A stretch of 64,000 nucleotides of DNA from Manduca sexta. Taxonomy: Eukaryota > Arthropoda > Insecta > Lepidoptera > Sphingidae. The notes beneath the pieces were generated by a model. That model saw only the letters and a program-made list of their open reading frames with translations, was not told where the DNA came from and ran no database searches. Shown here in pieces: positions 21,957 through 32,747 of the stretch. The DNA lies in assembly GCF_014839805.1 (NCBI RefSeq), contig NC_051119.1, positions 1,676,743 to 1,740,742 on the forward strand, read 5' to 3'. Each line of letters starts with the position of its first letter. Position 1 is the first letter of the stretch. A program made the position numbers and the translations under genes.

Positions 21957-24900
21957 CTGGACACATAATAATTACATCATAAACATTTACCTTTCTTATC
22001 ATACTTCCAATTTACTACAATTTGTAAAAATTCCTGAAGACAACTTAAACTTTGATTATAACGATTAAGTAAGTATATATATAAATGCAACTTCCGAATT
22101 GTGAAACCCTAAAAAAATTGGCAGTATTAAAGCCGATATGTTGTAGGTATACAGAATTTTAAAAACACACACATGCAAACTCAATCCTCGCCACTCACCA
22201 GAGAAAGCGCCAGATTCAGGACGACACGGCGGGGCCAGTATGTCCCCGTCACTCGCATGCCGCGCGCGCCACGCGCCGACCCCAGCGCCCCCGCACCGCC
22301 CGCGCCGCCCTCACTCCCCGCCGGCGCCCGCTCCTCGCCCGACAGGTAACAAGCACAGCCGTCGTACCCCACGGCCTCTGCATGCGAAGCGAGCCGAGCC
22401 AGGTTCAGCGGTTAGCGGTTTTTTAACACAACTGAACGGCACAATGCACATTATAATGGCATTAGGAATAGGCAAGTTAGTAGTACCTAGTCCCACGATA
22501 ATTACATGTGAGACATCCACTCTAAACATACCTTCATTGTTTGTATATATTAGAATAAAATCAAGCTCCGTAATACCCTTAGCCAGTACATCAATCATGC
22601 ATGCAAACATACATTCCGAAAACATTACCATTCTGGGACAGTTAAGTAAAAGCACACTTACCAACTGAAGGCGGTGGATAAGTAGACCTGGTCCCACTAA
22701 TCCTCGACTCTATGCCGTGGTGATAAGCTCCAGATCGGTCCAGCGGCTCCAGGGTATCCAGCCGCTCAATGACTTCATCCAAGCTGAACGTAAAGGCATG
22801 CTGATGTTCCGCTAGCGGCATGAGGGCTGGCTTCGGCCGCTCCTTCGACCGAATCGACTCATTGAGTGACTGCTTAGCTTCTTTTGCTTTGCAAACCTTG
22901 GCGGGCTTCTCTTCCACTTTCAAATTGTTATCATTTCGAATTTCTAGTTCAGTGTTATCGAAATTTGAATCCTCGATTGTATCTCCGATGTAAAACGTTT
23001 GTTCCGTGACGTCACAATCCTTATCATCACTGGTGGCTTTCTCCTTGTTCCCTTCAGCCTTCTTTTTAGAAGACTTTATGTTAGTATGATGTTTCTTGCA
23101 GGGTTTAACTTCATCACTTTTAAGGCATTCTATGCTAGAGGACTCGGGTTCGGCATGCGGTGCTTTTTCAGGACTGTCTGTGCCGTCAGAGTTCCTGACG
23201 GGATTCAGAGGGATGTAGAGATCCTTGGTAGAGCGCTCCCAATCTCTCCTGTGGAGTACCTCGTCGATGACGCTGGGGCAGAGTGGTAGCGAGTCTCATC
23301 GTTGTGGGATTTACGGCGGCCGATCTCTTCGTGACTTCTGTGGGCGGAGAGGGATTTCTTGTGGCCTGCGCAGTCAATTATCAGTCAAGACAAAAGATAA
23401 GTTTGCGAGTTTCATTTCTAATGGGTAGATAGATCCATCTAGTACTAGTACACTCGTATCACTGGGTTTATATCCATATCTTCGTATGGTATTCCGAGAC
23501 TCTATCGACTACATAAAATGCAATGAGTTTTTGACTCCAAAATTGGATATTTGATCCAAGAATGCTATTATTTTCTGTGAATACTATACATGAGAAAAGA
23601 GACAGCAAAGTTAAATTGAAACATTAATATTAAGATTGATTTTTGTTAAGAAAGTATGATAGGCTAGATACCTGACGTGCTGGGAAGGTCGTAGAGAACA
23701 ACGCTGCTGCCGATGCGGCGGCTGAAGAACTCGCTGGAGCGTCGCCGACCGCCGTTATCTATAAACATCACCAGTTATATTGAAACTAAGCTAGATGTCG
23801 CACAGCGCGAGACCGGGAAAATACATCTCTAGTTTGAAGCCGTTACATCTGCAACATGATAGGTATTTTTAACCTTACAGAAAACCGATACTGAGTAGCG
23901 GCTTTGGTATTGCAGATCCACTCAACAGAGTAATAGGCATCGGAGTAAAGAAGAGAATTATTATGGCTTTGGCTAAATTGTTAATCGTTGATTTTAATCA
24001 AACCCAGTTTAGCACATTCGTGTTGTAAACGAAATTTTTAGCAAGATCACTCTAGATTAAATAAAATTATAAAAACTACTAATGGTTTGTTGCTTTTTTT
24101 GCAAATTTTGAAAAAATATGAAAGTAATAAGTAAAAATATTAATTAGTAAGTTCAATGCCTACCGTGGGTTATTTCAGCTCTGCTCGGATGCCGACTCGT
24201 GTTTTCTGAAAGTATTGAGACTTTTAATTAATATTTATACCAACTATGAGGACTATACTAATATTATTATACGATTATACCAACTATAACGAGTCGAATA
24301 ATTGGATATTGTTTAGATCTTCAAGTGAAATAAAGATCCACTATACGCTTTTGTGGGATAAAGTATTCTATCTATTAATCTAGCGCTTTATATGCGACTA
24401 AATAACTATTATATGTGTCCATTTAGCGGTTTGTGTATTTAATAGTATTAAACATCTAAACGTCTTTACAAACTTTGGTTAGATTTGAATGAAATTTGGC
24501 ACATATTTAATCTCAGTAATATGCTCCTGTGAAAAATATTGGATATTTAAAATAAGATTTTTAAATTTTTAAAGAAAAGCTTATCACGCGGGCGAAGTCG
24601 CAAGCAATAATATACTTGCTCACTGCTGAGCACGGGCCTCCTCTACTACTGAGAGGGATTAGGCCTTAGTCCACCACGCTGGCCTAGTGCTGATTGGTAG
24701 ACTTCACACACCCTCGAAATTCCTATAGAGAACTTCTCAGACGTGCAGGTTTCCTCACGATGTTTTCCTTCACCGTTAAAGCGAACGATTAATTCACAAA
24801 GAATACACACATGATTTTTTAGAAAAGTCAGGGGTGTATGCCCATAGGATTTGAACCTGCGGACATTCGTCTCGGCAGTCCGTTCCACATCCAACTAGGC

Positions 24901-25113
24901 TATCGCCGCAAGCAATACCTAATGAATAATAATAATTCAATAATTACATCATTATATAAAAATTAGAATGACTGGTATGTTAGCTCGTGAATGTAGTAAC
25001 TCACCGGACTTATCTTCGTACCACATGCAGCAGCAGAGCCAGTAGACCAGCACCAGCATGCCGCAAGTCTTCGCGTCCACCACACTGCTCGTCTCGCTGC
25101 TCTCGCTGGCCAT
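21856..25113 (-). CDS. seven-exon gene, membrane-anchored protein of unknown function
   Basis: Join of minus-strand exons 25113-25005, 24205-24164, 23758-23672, 23365-22662, 22377-22199, 22033-21991 and 21956-21856. Every junction has GT-AG sites and the phases (1,1,1,1,0,1) match throughout, which chance rarely gives. The predicted protein has about 420 residues: a hydrophobic segment near residues 17-32 (CGMLVLVYWLCCCMWY) that could anchor it in a membrane, then Arg/Ser-rich, Lys/Glu-rich and Gly/Ala-rich parts without a recognised domain, and a C-terminus YDELHQYASPQKKETAI. The last three residues T-A-I fit a class I PDZ ligand, hinting at a scaffold partner (inference). The start ATG has a strong context (CGCCATGG). 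The 22662-23365 exon needs one extra base to stay in frame. I do not recognise the family. Confidence 0.7.
21991..22033 (-). CDS. exon 6 (43 bp), less certain
   Basis: Acceptor 'ttgtcttcag', donor AAAG/GTAAAT; it encodes EFLQIVVNWKYDKK and converts phase 0 to phase 1 exactly as the last exon requires. The alternative is skipping it and using an AG two bases further into the last exon, which is also in frame. Confidence 0.5.
22199..22377 (-). CDS. exon 5 (179 bp), GC-rich
   Basis: Acceptor 'cgcatgcag', donor CTCTG/GTGAGT. It encodes AVGYDGCACYLSGEERAP, a Gly/Ala/Ser/Arg low-complexity part and MRVTGTYWPRRVVLNLALSL. The high GC content creates long antisense frames that are not genes. Confidence 0.65.
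22662..23365 (-). CDS. exon 4 (704 bp), largest exon, with an apparent 1-bp deletion
   Basis: Acceptor 'actgcgcag', donor GTTG/GTAAGT. It starts in phase as GHKKSLSAHRSHEEIGRRKS and, after one missing base at the G4 run 23275-23278 (C4 on the coding strand), continues VIDEVLHRRDWERSTKDLYI, a Lys/Glu/Asp-rich middle, and a C-terminal FTFSLDEVIERLDTLEPLDR. The rest of the exon stays open to the donor. Without the extra base the first frame runs to a stop and the second has TGA upstream. Confidence 0.7.
23672..23758 (-). CDS. exon 3 (87 bp)
   Basis: Acceptor 'gtttatag', donor GTCAG/GTATCT. It encodes NGGRRRSSEFFSRRIGSS then VVLYDLPSTS. GC content is higher than in the flanking introns. Arg-Arg-Arg-Ser-Ser is a possible basophilic kinase site (inference). 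Confidence 0.7.
24164..24205 (-). CDS. exon 2 (42 bp)
   Basis: Acceptor 'tactttcag' and donor CACG/GTAGGC. Read in the phase set by exon 1 it gives NTSRHPSRAEITH with no stop, while the other two frames contain stops. It is too short to find by open-frame length alone. Confidence 0.6.
24485..24609 (+). mobile_element. decayed Helitron-like 3' end in intron 1
   Basis: It runs from 'gatttgaatgaaatttggca' to the terminal hairpin remnant 'cacgcgggcgaagtcgcaag'; a SINE-A sits in its last bases. Confidence 0.5.
24610..24907 (-). mobile_element. SINE-A in intron 1 of the seven-exon gene, 10-bp target duplication
   Basis: The complete element is flanked by 'gcaagcaata' at 24600-24609 and 24908-24917. 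It lies in the same orientation as the host gene. Confidence 0.9.
25005..25113 (-). CDS. exon 1 coding part (N-terminus and membrane segment)
   Basis: It encodes MASESSETSSVVDAKT followed by the hydrophobic stretch and YEDKS, and ends in phase 1 at donor TCCG/GTGAGT. Upstream 'tgatccgcag' (25118-25127) looks like an acceptor, so the transcript may have an earlier non-coding exon. Confidence 0.65.
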
Positions 25114-25117
25114 GGCG

Positions 25118-26295
25118 CTGCGGATCAACCAAAAGCAACTACACGTACTTTCCCTTATCACTAGGTCGGGGTCTTTTATGAGTGAAAAGGAGGGTAGTAC
25201 TAACGTGATAGCAAAAAAGAAAAGTTTAACAGTAGTTAGTTGTGGTGGCTACAAATCCGCTGCTGTGTACTCTTCATTATTTTTTGTGAGATAGTAATTA
25301 TACCACAATTGATCCGGTTCATTCATTTCGTCAAAATTAATTAAAGGAAATTTCTGTGCCGGTATAAAAGACGCAATCTATAATAAACAGTGGAAAACAG
25401 CGTTGCGTGGAAATAAAAAATTATTTTATAATATTTTATATTTAGCATACAAAAAACTAAAAAATTGCATTTTAAGTATTTTTAGTACCTACTTTAAAAA
25501 ACATTGCCAAAATAACCGCTGTTAAAATTTTCATAGCAATTACATACGTAAACGTTGCGGCGTTTGCTCTTTAAATCATTAAGGTGCTCATTAAAAGTAC
25601 GTGTACGAAAGGAAAATTTTGGTCATGAGGGGCTTGAAATTTGGCTTACTAACCTAAATATATTTATTTGCCTTGGAAAAATGAATTATTTTGGGAACCG
25701 AAGTCTAAAGTCCATGAACGGTGTTTCTTTTCCTTTAATGTTTAATGCGTAATCAGATAATTGTCTGGTCAATCAATAGAGGCGGCTGTCAAACTAGCAA
25801 TCGTCAAATGATAGAATGAATTCTCACAAACATCTACAATTATATAGATATCATGTACACTTTAGATACCTATTTTAGAATAGTTGAGCCTGCGGGCTAT
25901 TATTTTTTTAAATTTGGACTCAGTAAAGGACCACACTGAGTATATTATTGTATATCGATAAATGCTCAAGATTTATATAGTCGCTAGCGTTTTTCATAAG
26001 AATTAGTAGCGGGGTAACTCTGCAAAATTGCAACGAATGCCGTCCGCAGGTACTTTACAATCTATAAAGCTATTAACAATCCCTACTACCATTATAAAAG
26101 AGTATTTTTAAAAACAAATGATGATACCTATATACCTCTATCTAAATATTTAGCAACTACTTAATAAAAAACGAGTATATTTGAATAACTTTCTGGATTT
26201 AATAGCATCGCATTTCATAATAAAAATATTTAAACTCTCATTGCAGCAAAATTTTGTTTTTAAATTAAACTTTTAATTATATACTTGGAACATAC
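25118..26295. other. stretch between exon 1 and the candidate 5' exon
   Basis: AT-rich; probably intron or promoter of the seven-exon gene. A 65-codon frame at 25555-25752 has no recognisable motif. Confidence 0.4.
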
Positions 26296-26436
26296 CTTAT
26301 TTGTTCATGTCCAAACGTAAACACTGTTGGTGAGGTTCACACAGGACGTTATGGTGTCGGAGAGCGGGTGCACACTGGATGCTGTGCCAACACTCTCGCC
26401 CGGCGGCGGCGCGCGCGGGGCACACTCAGAGCAAGC
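26296..26436 (-). other. candidate exon, GC-rich, possibly 5' UTR of the seven-exon gene
   Basis: Minus-strand acceptor 'tctcacag' (26437-26444) and donor ATAAG/GTATGT (exon end 26296) bracket 141 GC-rich bases. One frame reads ACSECAPRAPPPGESVGTAS and on to a TGA 15 bases before the donor; the other two are closed. It could be an internal 5' UTR exon joined to the acceptor just upstream of the exon-1 ATG, or a terminal coding exon of another transcript. Confidence 0.35.
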
Positions 26437-26514
26437 CTGTGAGAGTTCTGTGATTCTTCTAGATGTTTAATAGGTGATCATATTAGTTGTCTGTTTGTAT
26501 GCTAACACATATTA

Positions 26515-26775
26515 TACACACACACACATCACGCATTTTATCCCCGAAGGGGTATGCAGAGTCGCAACCATGGCACCCACTTTTCGCTAAGTGTGTTCCG
26601 TCCCATGATGTGATAGGGGGCGAGCCTATCGCCATATCGGGCACAAATTCCAGACTCCGGGCTGATACTGAGCAGAAAAACCCAAATATCACTTTGCCCG
26701 ACCTGGGATTTCGAACCCAGGACCTCGGAGCGCTGCCGTACCGCGCATGCAGTACAACTAGGCCACCGAGGCAGT
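26515..26775 (-). mobile_element. SINE-C, full length, (CA)n end
   Basis: The minus strand begins 'gcctcggtggcctagttgta' (box A-like) with box B-like 'gggttcgaaatccc', then 'tttctgctcagtatcagccc' and 'gataaaatgcgtgatgtg', ending in a TG/CA microsatellite. This is a tRNA-derived SINE. Confidence 0.85.
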
Positions 26776-27289
26776 CAACACATATTATATTCTTTTGAAA
26801 TATTTTTAGAATTGGTATCTCTTTAAACTTACAAAAAAAAAATTATAGTCTGATTTAATTTGCTGTTATTTCATAAATAATGTAAAAAATGTATTATAAC
26901 GATTTCATTAACTAATTATAAAATTGATTATTAGTGAAATAAAAGGCTTTTTTATTTTTTTTATACTTAATCTCTTGAGCGTTATCAAAACCGAAATTCA
27001 AGTTTGAATTTATTGTTTATGTGAAATGAAAAGATTTTAGAAAACTTAAAATTTGTCTGTAATAAAATTATAATAATATTTTTTTTTAGAAATTTCGAGG
27101 TCATTTTCGCAGTAGTACTCAAGCAATCATTAGGTATGTAAATTACGATATGATAACATGATTCATTGATCGTAATCAGCTAAACTAATTAATAATCACC
27201 ACGTACTTGCAATCATTATCAACTTATAAAGGTATTATTTAATATCATAATGATTACACTTATAGTTGTATGGTATATCCTATCGAATA
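26776..27289. other. unannotated stretch
   Basis: AT-rich, no supported feature. Confidence 0.4.
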
Positions 27290-27345
27290 TTCAAATTCAA
27301 ACTTCAAAATTCAAATTCAAATTGAAATTCAACATTTTTATTGAT
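27290..27345. repeat. TTCAAA-type short tandem repeat
   Basis: Irregular tandem 'attcaaattcaaa' units, probably the simple-sequence tail of the adjacent retroelement fragment. Confidence 0.6.
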
Positions 27346-27364
27346 AATATCGGGTAAATAGGTA

Positions 27365-27895
27365 CAGCGGTCTTGTGCCCTGTGGCTCGGGGGCATCTAG
27401 AGAATTTCGCCACGGTATCTCCTGCCTGTCGTAAGAGGCGACTAATTGGGACTTAGAGAGAGTCGTTAGGTGAGCAGTGGGAGGCTTCTCGCTCGACTAC
27501 AGCGACTCTGAGGTGGACGACAATGCGGATAGGTCTTCCGATGTCGTGGACTCCAAAGGAGTCATTTAGCATGTGGGGGCATCTTAGCCCCCTTCAACTA
27601 GACAGGTGCCGCAATGCGGTATTGCGCTGGGACGGTTCCGAGCAGCTATCTTAGTGCAACAAGATACCCCGGGGCCGTCCCGTATGCGCCGAAGAAGGCT
27701 ACCGCGGGTTTTGGTTGGTATGCCGGTGTAGGGTATACAAGGGTTAGGGACTCGGTCCAACGCTCACTCGGATGATGGTATACTCCCGAGTGTCGAAACT
27801 GGGCCGTAAGACCGGTGAAACCAACATAACCATTCCACTGACGCTCCAAGTGGTGGTAGCGACAACGCGTTTTTCCCCGCGAAAAAAAAAGGTAC
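27365..27895 (-). mobile_element. GC-rich LINE-like 3' fragment
   Basis: About 530 bases with far higher GC content than their surroundings; the motif 'cgcctcttacgacaggcagg' (minus strand) resembles the 3' UTR of lepidopteran non-LTR elements. The minus-strand frame 27646-27897 shows no protein motif. The assignment rests on motif recall and composition. Confidence 0.5.
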
Positions 27896-28035
27896 ATTGA
27901 TCTTAAGTAATAACGATAGAGTTCGCCAACATCTGCTTTTGTAGCATATAAATATTTAAAAAATAAATGCTTTGGTCTAGATTAGAATTTAAGTAATAAG
28001 TTTAAAGCAAGTACGTAACCTTTGACAGAACAATT

Positions 28036-28300
28036 TATCTATTTAAACTTTATATACAGTAGATGTATACAACAGCGGCAAAGATTCCGTATAACCCGAT
28101 TCCAACCGGCTGCCCTTTTTGTAGAATTTCTGTAGAATCTAACAATCATCAGAATGATTTGCAGTTTGCATTTATGCATATTAGTACTTATATGTTGTGT
28201 CGAGTTCCCTTTCCAAAATTTGCACCTTGCGCTATACAAGTGAACTTAATGGCTGAGGCATTTTCTAACAGTCAACCTTTGGGTGTTACAGAGATGATAT
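28036..28300. repeat. repeat family G, copy 1
   Basis: It shares 'agattccgtataacccgatt', 'agaatctaacaatcatcaga', 'atgttgtgtcgagttccctt' and 'aaaatttgcacctt' with 30975-31150 and, in part, 51540-51615. No coding sense. Confidence 0.6.
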
Positions 28301-29234
28301 AATGTCAATTTCTGTAATAAGCTGAAAAGACAATTTATGCTTGTGTTCAATGCGCTAATCTCTACAACTACTTCTAAACATTGGCGGAGTCGCGAGCTAA
28401 AGTTAGTAAATTATACTAAATATGACACCCCTGTACATTAGCATGGTGGTATGAGAGATAACGTCTCTCGTCGACATTATATTTATCACTTTGTCGTGGA
28501 AGGGTAAAATAATAATCACCCATCATTGTAATATAATGGCAGGACCAAGGACCTGACGCTCCAAGACACCTCACTTTAAAATGCATGCTTCTGCACATTA
28601 AATCATTAAACACAAAGATACGAGTCTTGACATGGAATGGTATATTTGTTTTGACGGTAGTAAAGCGAATTTTTTGAAGATTGCTGCTGACTCTATCAGC
28701 GCAAAGCGAATTCGCTTGCAGCGTCTCGTAATCTTCTTGTAAGGTTAACGAACTTGTATAGACCTGCATGTGGTTTACGTCATCAAATGGAATAAGAAAT
28801 ATTCATATTCAAATAGTATTTGTTGTGATACACGTGTAGAAATATGGTGTTACATAATTATTTTGAAAAGTGATAAATTAATTATAATCAGTTTGTTTCA
28901 TTGTCTATATCTATGGATCTATTATAATAAACACTACGTCAATGCATGAATACTTTATATCAGAAAACAAAAACAGCTTAGAAATTAATATATAAGCTGC
29001 TCTGAATCAAAATTGTCTTCTAACAGTCTAAATATAATCTGGTTTTGAACAGAGCAATAGGTACTGGAGCTTATTCGTGTTTTCTGGAGGAAACTGTTTT
29101 ACAAAATGACGATAAAGACAACATACACGGAAACCCTCACAATCAATTTTGTCAATTGCAATTGCAAATGGTAGATATTACACGTTAATTAAGCATATAA
29201 TATAATATTACCAGCTCTGTGTTATATACTGCTC
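28301..29234. other. unannotated stretch with a short Helitron remnant
   Basis: Near 28355-28400 'gcgctaatctctacaactac' and 'ggcggagtcgcgagctaaag' look like the two ends of the short Helitron fused by internal deletion. Otherwise nothing is supported. Confidence 0.4.
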
Positions 29235-29330
29235 AATGCACACCTCTGAGAACGGATCTCCTCTACTACTGAGAGGCCATAGGGCTTAGGACACCACCAC
29301 AATGCCCCAGTGCGGGTTGGCAGACTCAAA
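29235..29330 (-). mobile_element. SINE-A 3' fragment
   Basis: 'ctcctctactactgagaggc' and 'ccagtgcgggttggcagact' correspond to the 3' part of SINE-A on the minus strand. Confidence 0.6.
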
Positions 29331-29689
29331 AGAGAATATTCTGCTCCTGTTGTGTCGCGGGCGCGTGTCGGAGGCGCCGGAGTGTCGCCCGGCATTGATT
29401 CGCCCCGGATCGATCCGCCTCCCTTAACTGGGTTACCCTACGACGCATTATTTACCATTGGAAAACTCCTAACACTGCGTAAGGTTGTGCTTTAGATATT
29501 GATAGCCGCTAAGAGATGGTGCTAGAGATTATTGTGGTCTTTTAAATTCGGGCACAGCACAATGACTTTACTGCACCTGATGGTACATAGTTGGAAGACT
29601 CACAAGGACGATGCTATTTAAAGGTATTGATGTAAGGTATGCGTTTTGTACACTAAGGCCTAAATTAATAATTATCATCTATCAAAATG

Positions 29690-29755
29690 GGAGAGGTCCG
29701 TGTCCAACAGTGGGTCAGTACACATAATACAAGTGTAGTTAATATGAGATATTTA
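29690..29755 (+). mobile_element. SINE-A 3' end fragment
   Basis: 'gagaggtccgtgtccaacag', 'tgggtcagtacacataatac', then an AT tail, match the last 60 bases of SINE-A. Confidence 0.6.
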
Positions 29756-30474
29756 TAAATTCTAAACTTTCGTAAATATAAGTTTCCATATAAACAAAAA
29801 TAACTCACTTAATAAAAAAATGTGTAACATATTTGGTAACAATATAATAATAAATCTGACGATTATTCCGTCATAGACTTTTTGTTTGTTTAGAAAAAAA
29901 AATGGGGGACATAAACAGAACACTTTGATAGGGTTCAGTAAAATCTTATAAACCTTAAGTCTGGATACGATAAAATTTATCTATTATTCACTATCGAAAA
30001 GATAAGATATGAGATACTTTGCAGCCTTCGTGGTCACGGAGCGTACTCGAAGGCTTCATTCTTTGAAACATCAGGTGAAAACTATAAATCCGCAGAATAG
30101 TTTTATTTCAATAAACTTACATAATTTTATATAGATTGGCAGTTTAACTCACTAAGGAACTTGACTATGTTCGGTCACAGTACCCTAGTCCCCATTCTAT
30201 TCACCCAAATACAAGCCTGGACTCATTACTCATGATAATTACACGTAATACATAATTAGCTGACGACGTTACATTATTCAGATTATTATTGAATAAGTAA
30301 ATATCTTTTCGATAATCAAAATTATAATCACTGCCAATCTAATTTATTTATACATTATCACGTGAAGAAATAACGTGTGATTTGGAACAATTAAAGTTTA
30401 TATTAAGAACGAGTGCAGAAAACCGTTAATAAACTTCAAACATGAAAACATAATACGATCGAATTTCGACCAAT
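29756..30474. other. unannotated stretch
   Basis: AT-rich. A short motif 'gcagccttcgtggtcacgga' near 30021 also occurs near 59823, a minor dispersed repeat. Confidence 0.4.
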
Positions 30475-30690
30475 AAAATAAAATGCTTTATTTATCACGT
30501 AGGCGAACATAGTTGCGCTTATAAGTCAAGGGACATGAGAATATATAATTATTACTTAAATAAAGCCGCTTATATAACTAAAGGCATTTTATATTAGACA
30601 TAAAATAAATAAAAGGCTATAAAGTAAACAAAGAAGCCACCTCGGACTGGCAGGAAAGAGGATAATATTGAGGATTATTCATTATAATGT
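30475..30690 (-). mobile_element. LINE 3'-end fragment
   Basis: 'aaatgctttatttatcacgt' then 'aggcgaacatagttgcgctt' and 'gccacctcggactggcagga' match the LINE 3' UTR on the minus strand. Confidence 0.8.
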
Positions 30691-30974
30691 TCTAAATGCG
30701 AAAGTTTACGAATGTGTTGACTTTAAACGCAAATCGCTAAACGGATTTGAATGAAATTTGACTCACAATATCTTGTATTAACAGATTAACACGGAAAATT
30801 AGTCTGGGATTTATTATATAAAAACAAATATTGAGAATGTTAAAATTTCCATGAATACCAAGCTACTACTACGCGTCGGCACAAAAGGTGAATTGTGTTG
30901 GAAACTTAGTCATTATTATTTGTGAATTTCTTTGTTCGTTTCCAAAAAAAGTTATCCTATGGTTCAGTGGTGAA

Positions 30975-31150
30975 GGGTCCATATAACACGATTCTACTGG
31001 CTTTCCTTTATGCAGAATCTAATTATGATTAGAACGATTTACATACCGCATATGTATCTCTATATTACATATTACCGCATATGTGTTGTGTTGCGTTCCC
31101 TTTTGGAAAATTTCACCTTTCGTCACTGCTGTAGCTACAGCGTTTAAGGT
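30975..31150. repeat. repeat family G, copy 2
   Basis: It shares 'ccatataacacgattctact', 'gcagaatctaattatgatta' and 'ttgtgttgcgttcccttttg' with 28036-28300. Confidence 0.55.
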
Positions 31151-31369
31151 AAGTTTTCCTTGCTGCCCTACCTCAAAATGCCACCCACTTGTGCTAGATC
31201 AAGGAGGCGATAACTATAAAGGAAAACTACATGCCCACGGGATTTTTGTTTTGGGAATACCTGACACGGGCGGATCACGACAAATTGCATAACTAGTGGC
31301 AGCACGGATGGGTCTATTTGTCACTTATAAGCTTATGTAACGTATGTCCATACATTAGCGTGCAAAATC

Positions 31370-31535
31370 GTACTTGTGAGAACAACCACGTAGCGTAGTA
31401 GGTGGAGTAGTAGTATTCTGTGCACGGTATACCGCACTGTGTTTCTGGGTTCGAATCATGTGTCGAGCAAAGTGATATTTGGATTTCCGCCCAGTATCGA
31501 ACTCTACGGGGATAAAGTGATGCGTGTTTGTTAAT
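31370..31535 (+). mobile_element. degenerate SINE-C
   Basis: It retains 'tttctgggttcgaatcatgt' (box B), 'agtgatatttggatttccgc' and 'gggataaagtgatgcgtg' in SINE-C order. Confidence 0.65.
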
Positions 31536-31669
31536 TTATGTTCGTTCATGTAATTGCCTTGAGCTCTGTTTACAATGCGTTGCTCGTTGTTTCTATACAA
31601 TTTCAGATGAAATCAGCTGTTTTCTCGTTTAAATCTAAGATGATTTAACCTCTATATATTATAATAATA

Positions 31670-31960
31670 CCAGCCCTATATTAGATACTACCCACCGCTG
31701 GTCACGAGCTTCTATTACTGAGAGGATTTAGACCTTAATCCACCACGCTGGCCTAGTGCAGGCAGACTTCACATACCTGTGAAATTCTTATGGAGAATTC
31801 TCAGGTATGGGTTCCCTCACGATGTTTTCTTTTACCGTTAAAGCGAATGATAAATTGATTATCTAACATACGTAACTTCGAAGTCAGAATTTTGTGTTGG
31901 GTTTGAACTTATGGACTTTGGTTTGGCAGACCGTGCCGTCCCCAACTAGCCTATCTTGCA
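31670..31960 (-). mobile_element. SINE-A, diverged
   Basis: It contains 'ccaccacgctggcctagtgc', 'gatgttttcttttaccgtta' and 'ggtttgaacttatggact' in SINE-A order on the minus strand. Divergence is visibly greater than in the copies at 24610 and 55507. Confidence 0.75.
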
Positions 31961-32387
31961 CAACACCTAATCTTTAGTGATATCAACAAAAACTTTAAAT
32001 ATTAGCATCGCAATAAACCGTGATCGTCATTCTGATAATAGAAACACTAAATACAAGGACAATTGCCCCTAAAGAAAGTCATAAGAATTAATGAAGAGAT
32101 TTTTGGTATATGCATATCTCAAACACTTTTTTGTGTATCGGACCTCGCAGTCAATACCGGGGGAAACCTGCGAATGGTATACTGGGATCCCACGGCTTAC
32201 AGACTGCAAGAACCTGGCGTAAAGGTGGGAGGGGAACCTAGGGAAGGCAGTGTGGAGGAAGGAGAAGGAACCCACTTAGAATGGGAAAGGGGGGAGAAGG
32301 CCAGGAAATATTCACGAGCCCTCATAGGCCTCAATGTGAATTGCAACCATGAGGTATACATACTTAACTGTGTGTCTAGGCTCGCGA

Positions 32388-32747
32388 ATGTGAATGCTAA
32401 GAGCTCCTTGGACTGCGAAACGCACGAATGCATCGATCCTAAGCCAGCTTCAAATAAACACTCGCTTGTCCACCACATATCAACAACGCATTCTCTCATA
32501 TTTTAGCCACACAGTGCGCAGAGTCGTTGAAAATTTAGAAAAACTGATTATGGTGGGGAACGCCGAAGGCAGAAGATTGCGCGGTCGTATACCAACAAGA
32601 TGGACCCACCAAGTCATCGTCCTCTAAATTGTACACAACTGTAAGAGACGCGCAGGACAGAAACCGGTGGAGGCAGACCATCCGCTCCAGATGCAACCCT
32701 GAGGCTGACCACGATCCTCAGATATGAGGGACCGACTAGAGAGAGAG
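32388..32747 (+). mobile_element. 5'-truncated LINE nested in SINE-X, 10-bp target duplication
   Basis: The 360-bp insert lies between identical 'aggctcgcga' repeats (32378-32387 and 32748-32757) and ends in a GA-rich tail. The uninterrupted SINE-X at 6354-6677 has only one version of this site, which confirms the insertion. Confidence 0.85.
32394..32720 (+). pseudogene. LINE reverse transcriptase C-terminal tail
   Basis: From 32394 it encodes MLRAPWTAKRTNASILSQL, then ILSYFSHTVRRVVENLEKLI and GRRLRGRIPTRWTHQV, and after a frame change DAQDRNRWRQTIRS and NPEADHDPQ. This is the conserved end of RTE/R1-like LINE polymerases (pattern: HxxRR, NLEKL, RGRxPTRW, DRxxWR). The copy is too short to encode an enzyme and is frameshifted near 32625. 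Confidence 0.85.

Noticed and set aside
22240..22697. Open frames of 128-142 codons on both strands in the GC-rich block
   Set aside because: They are shadows of exon 5 and adjoining intron; high GC content removes stop codons. The spliced minus-strand model explains the region better.
26487..26798. 103-codon frame ending in a proline/threonine-rich part
   Set aside because: It lies within SINE-C, and the related frame at 51833-52234 is the same element.
32063..32506. 147-codon frame and its antisense partner
   Set aside because: It crosses the boundary between SINE-X and the nested LINE, so it cannot be a natural gene.
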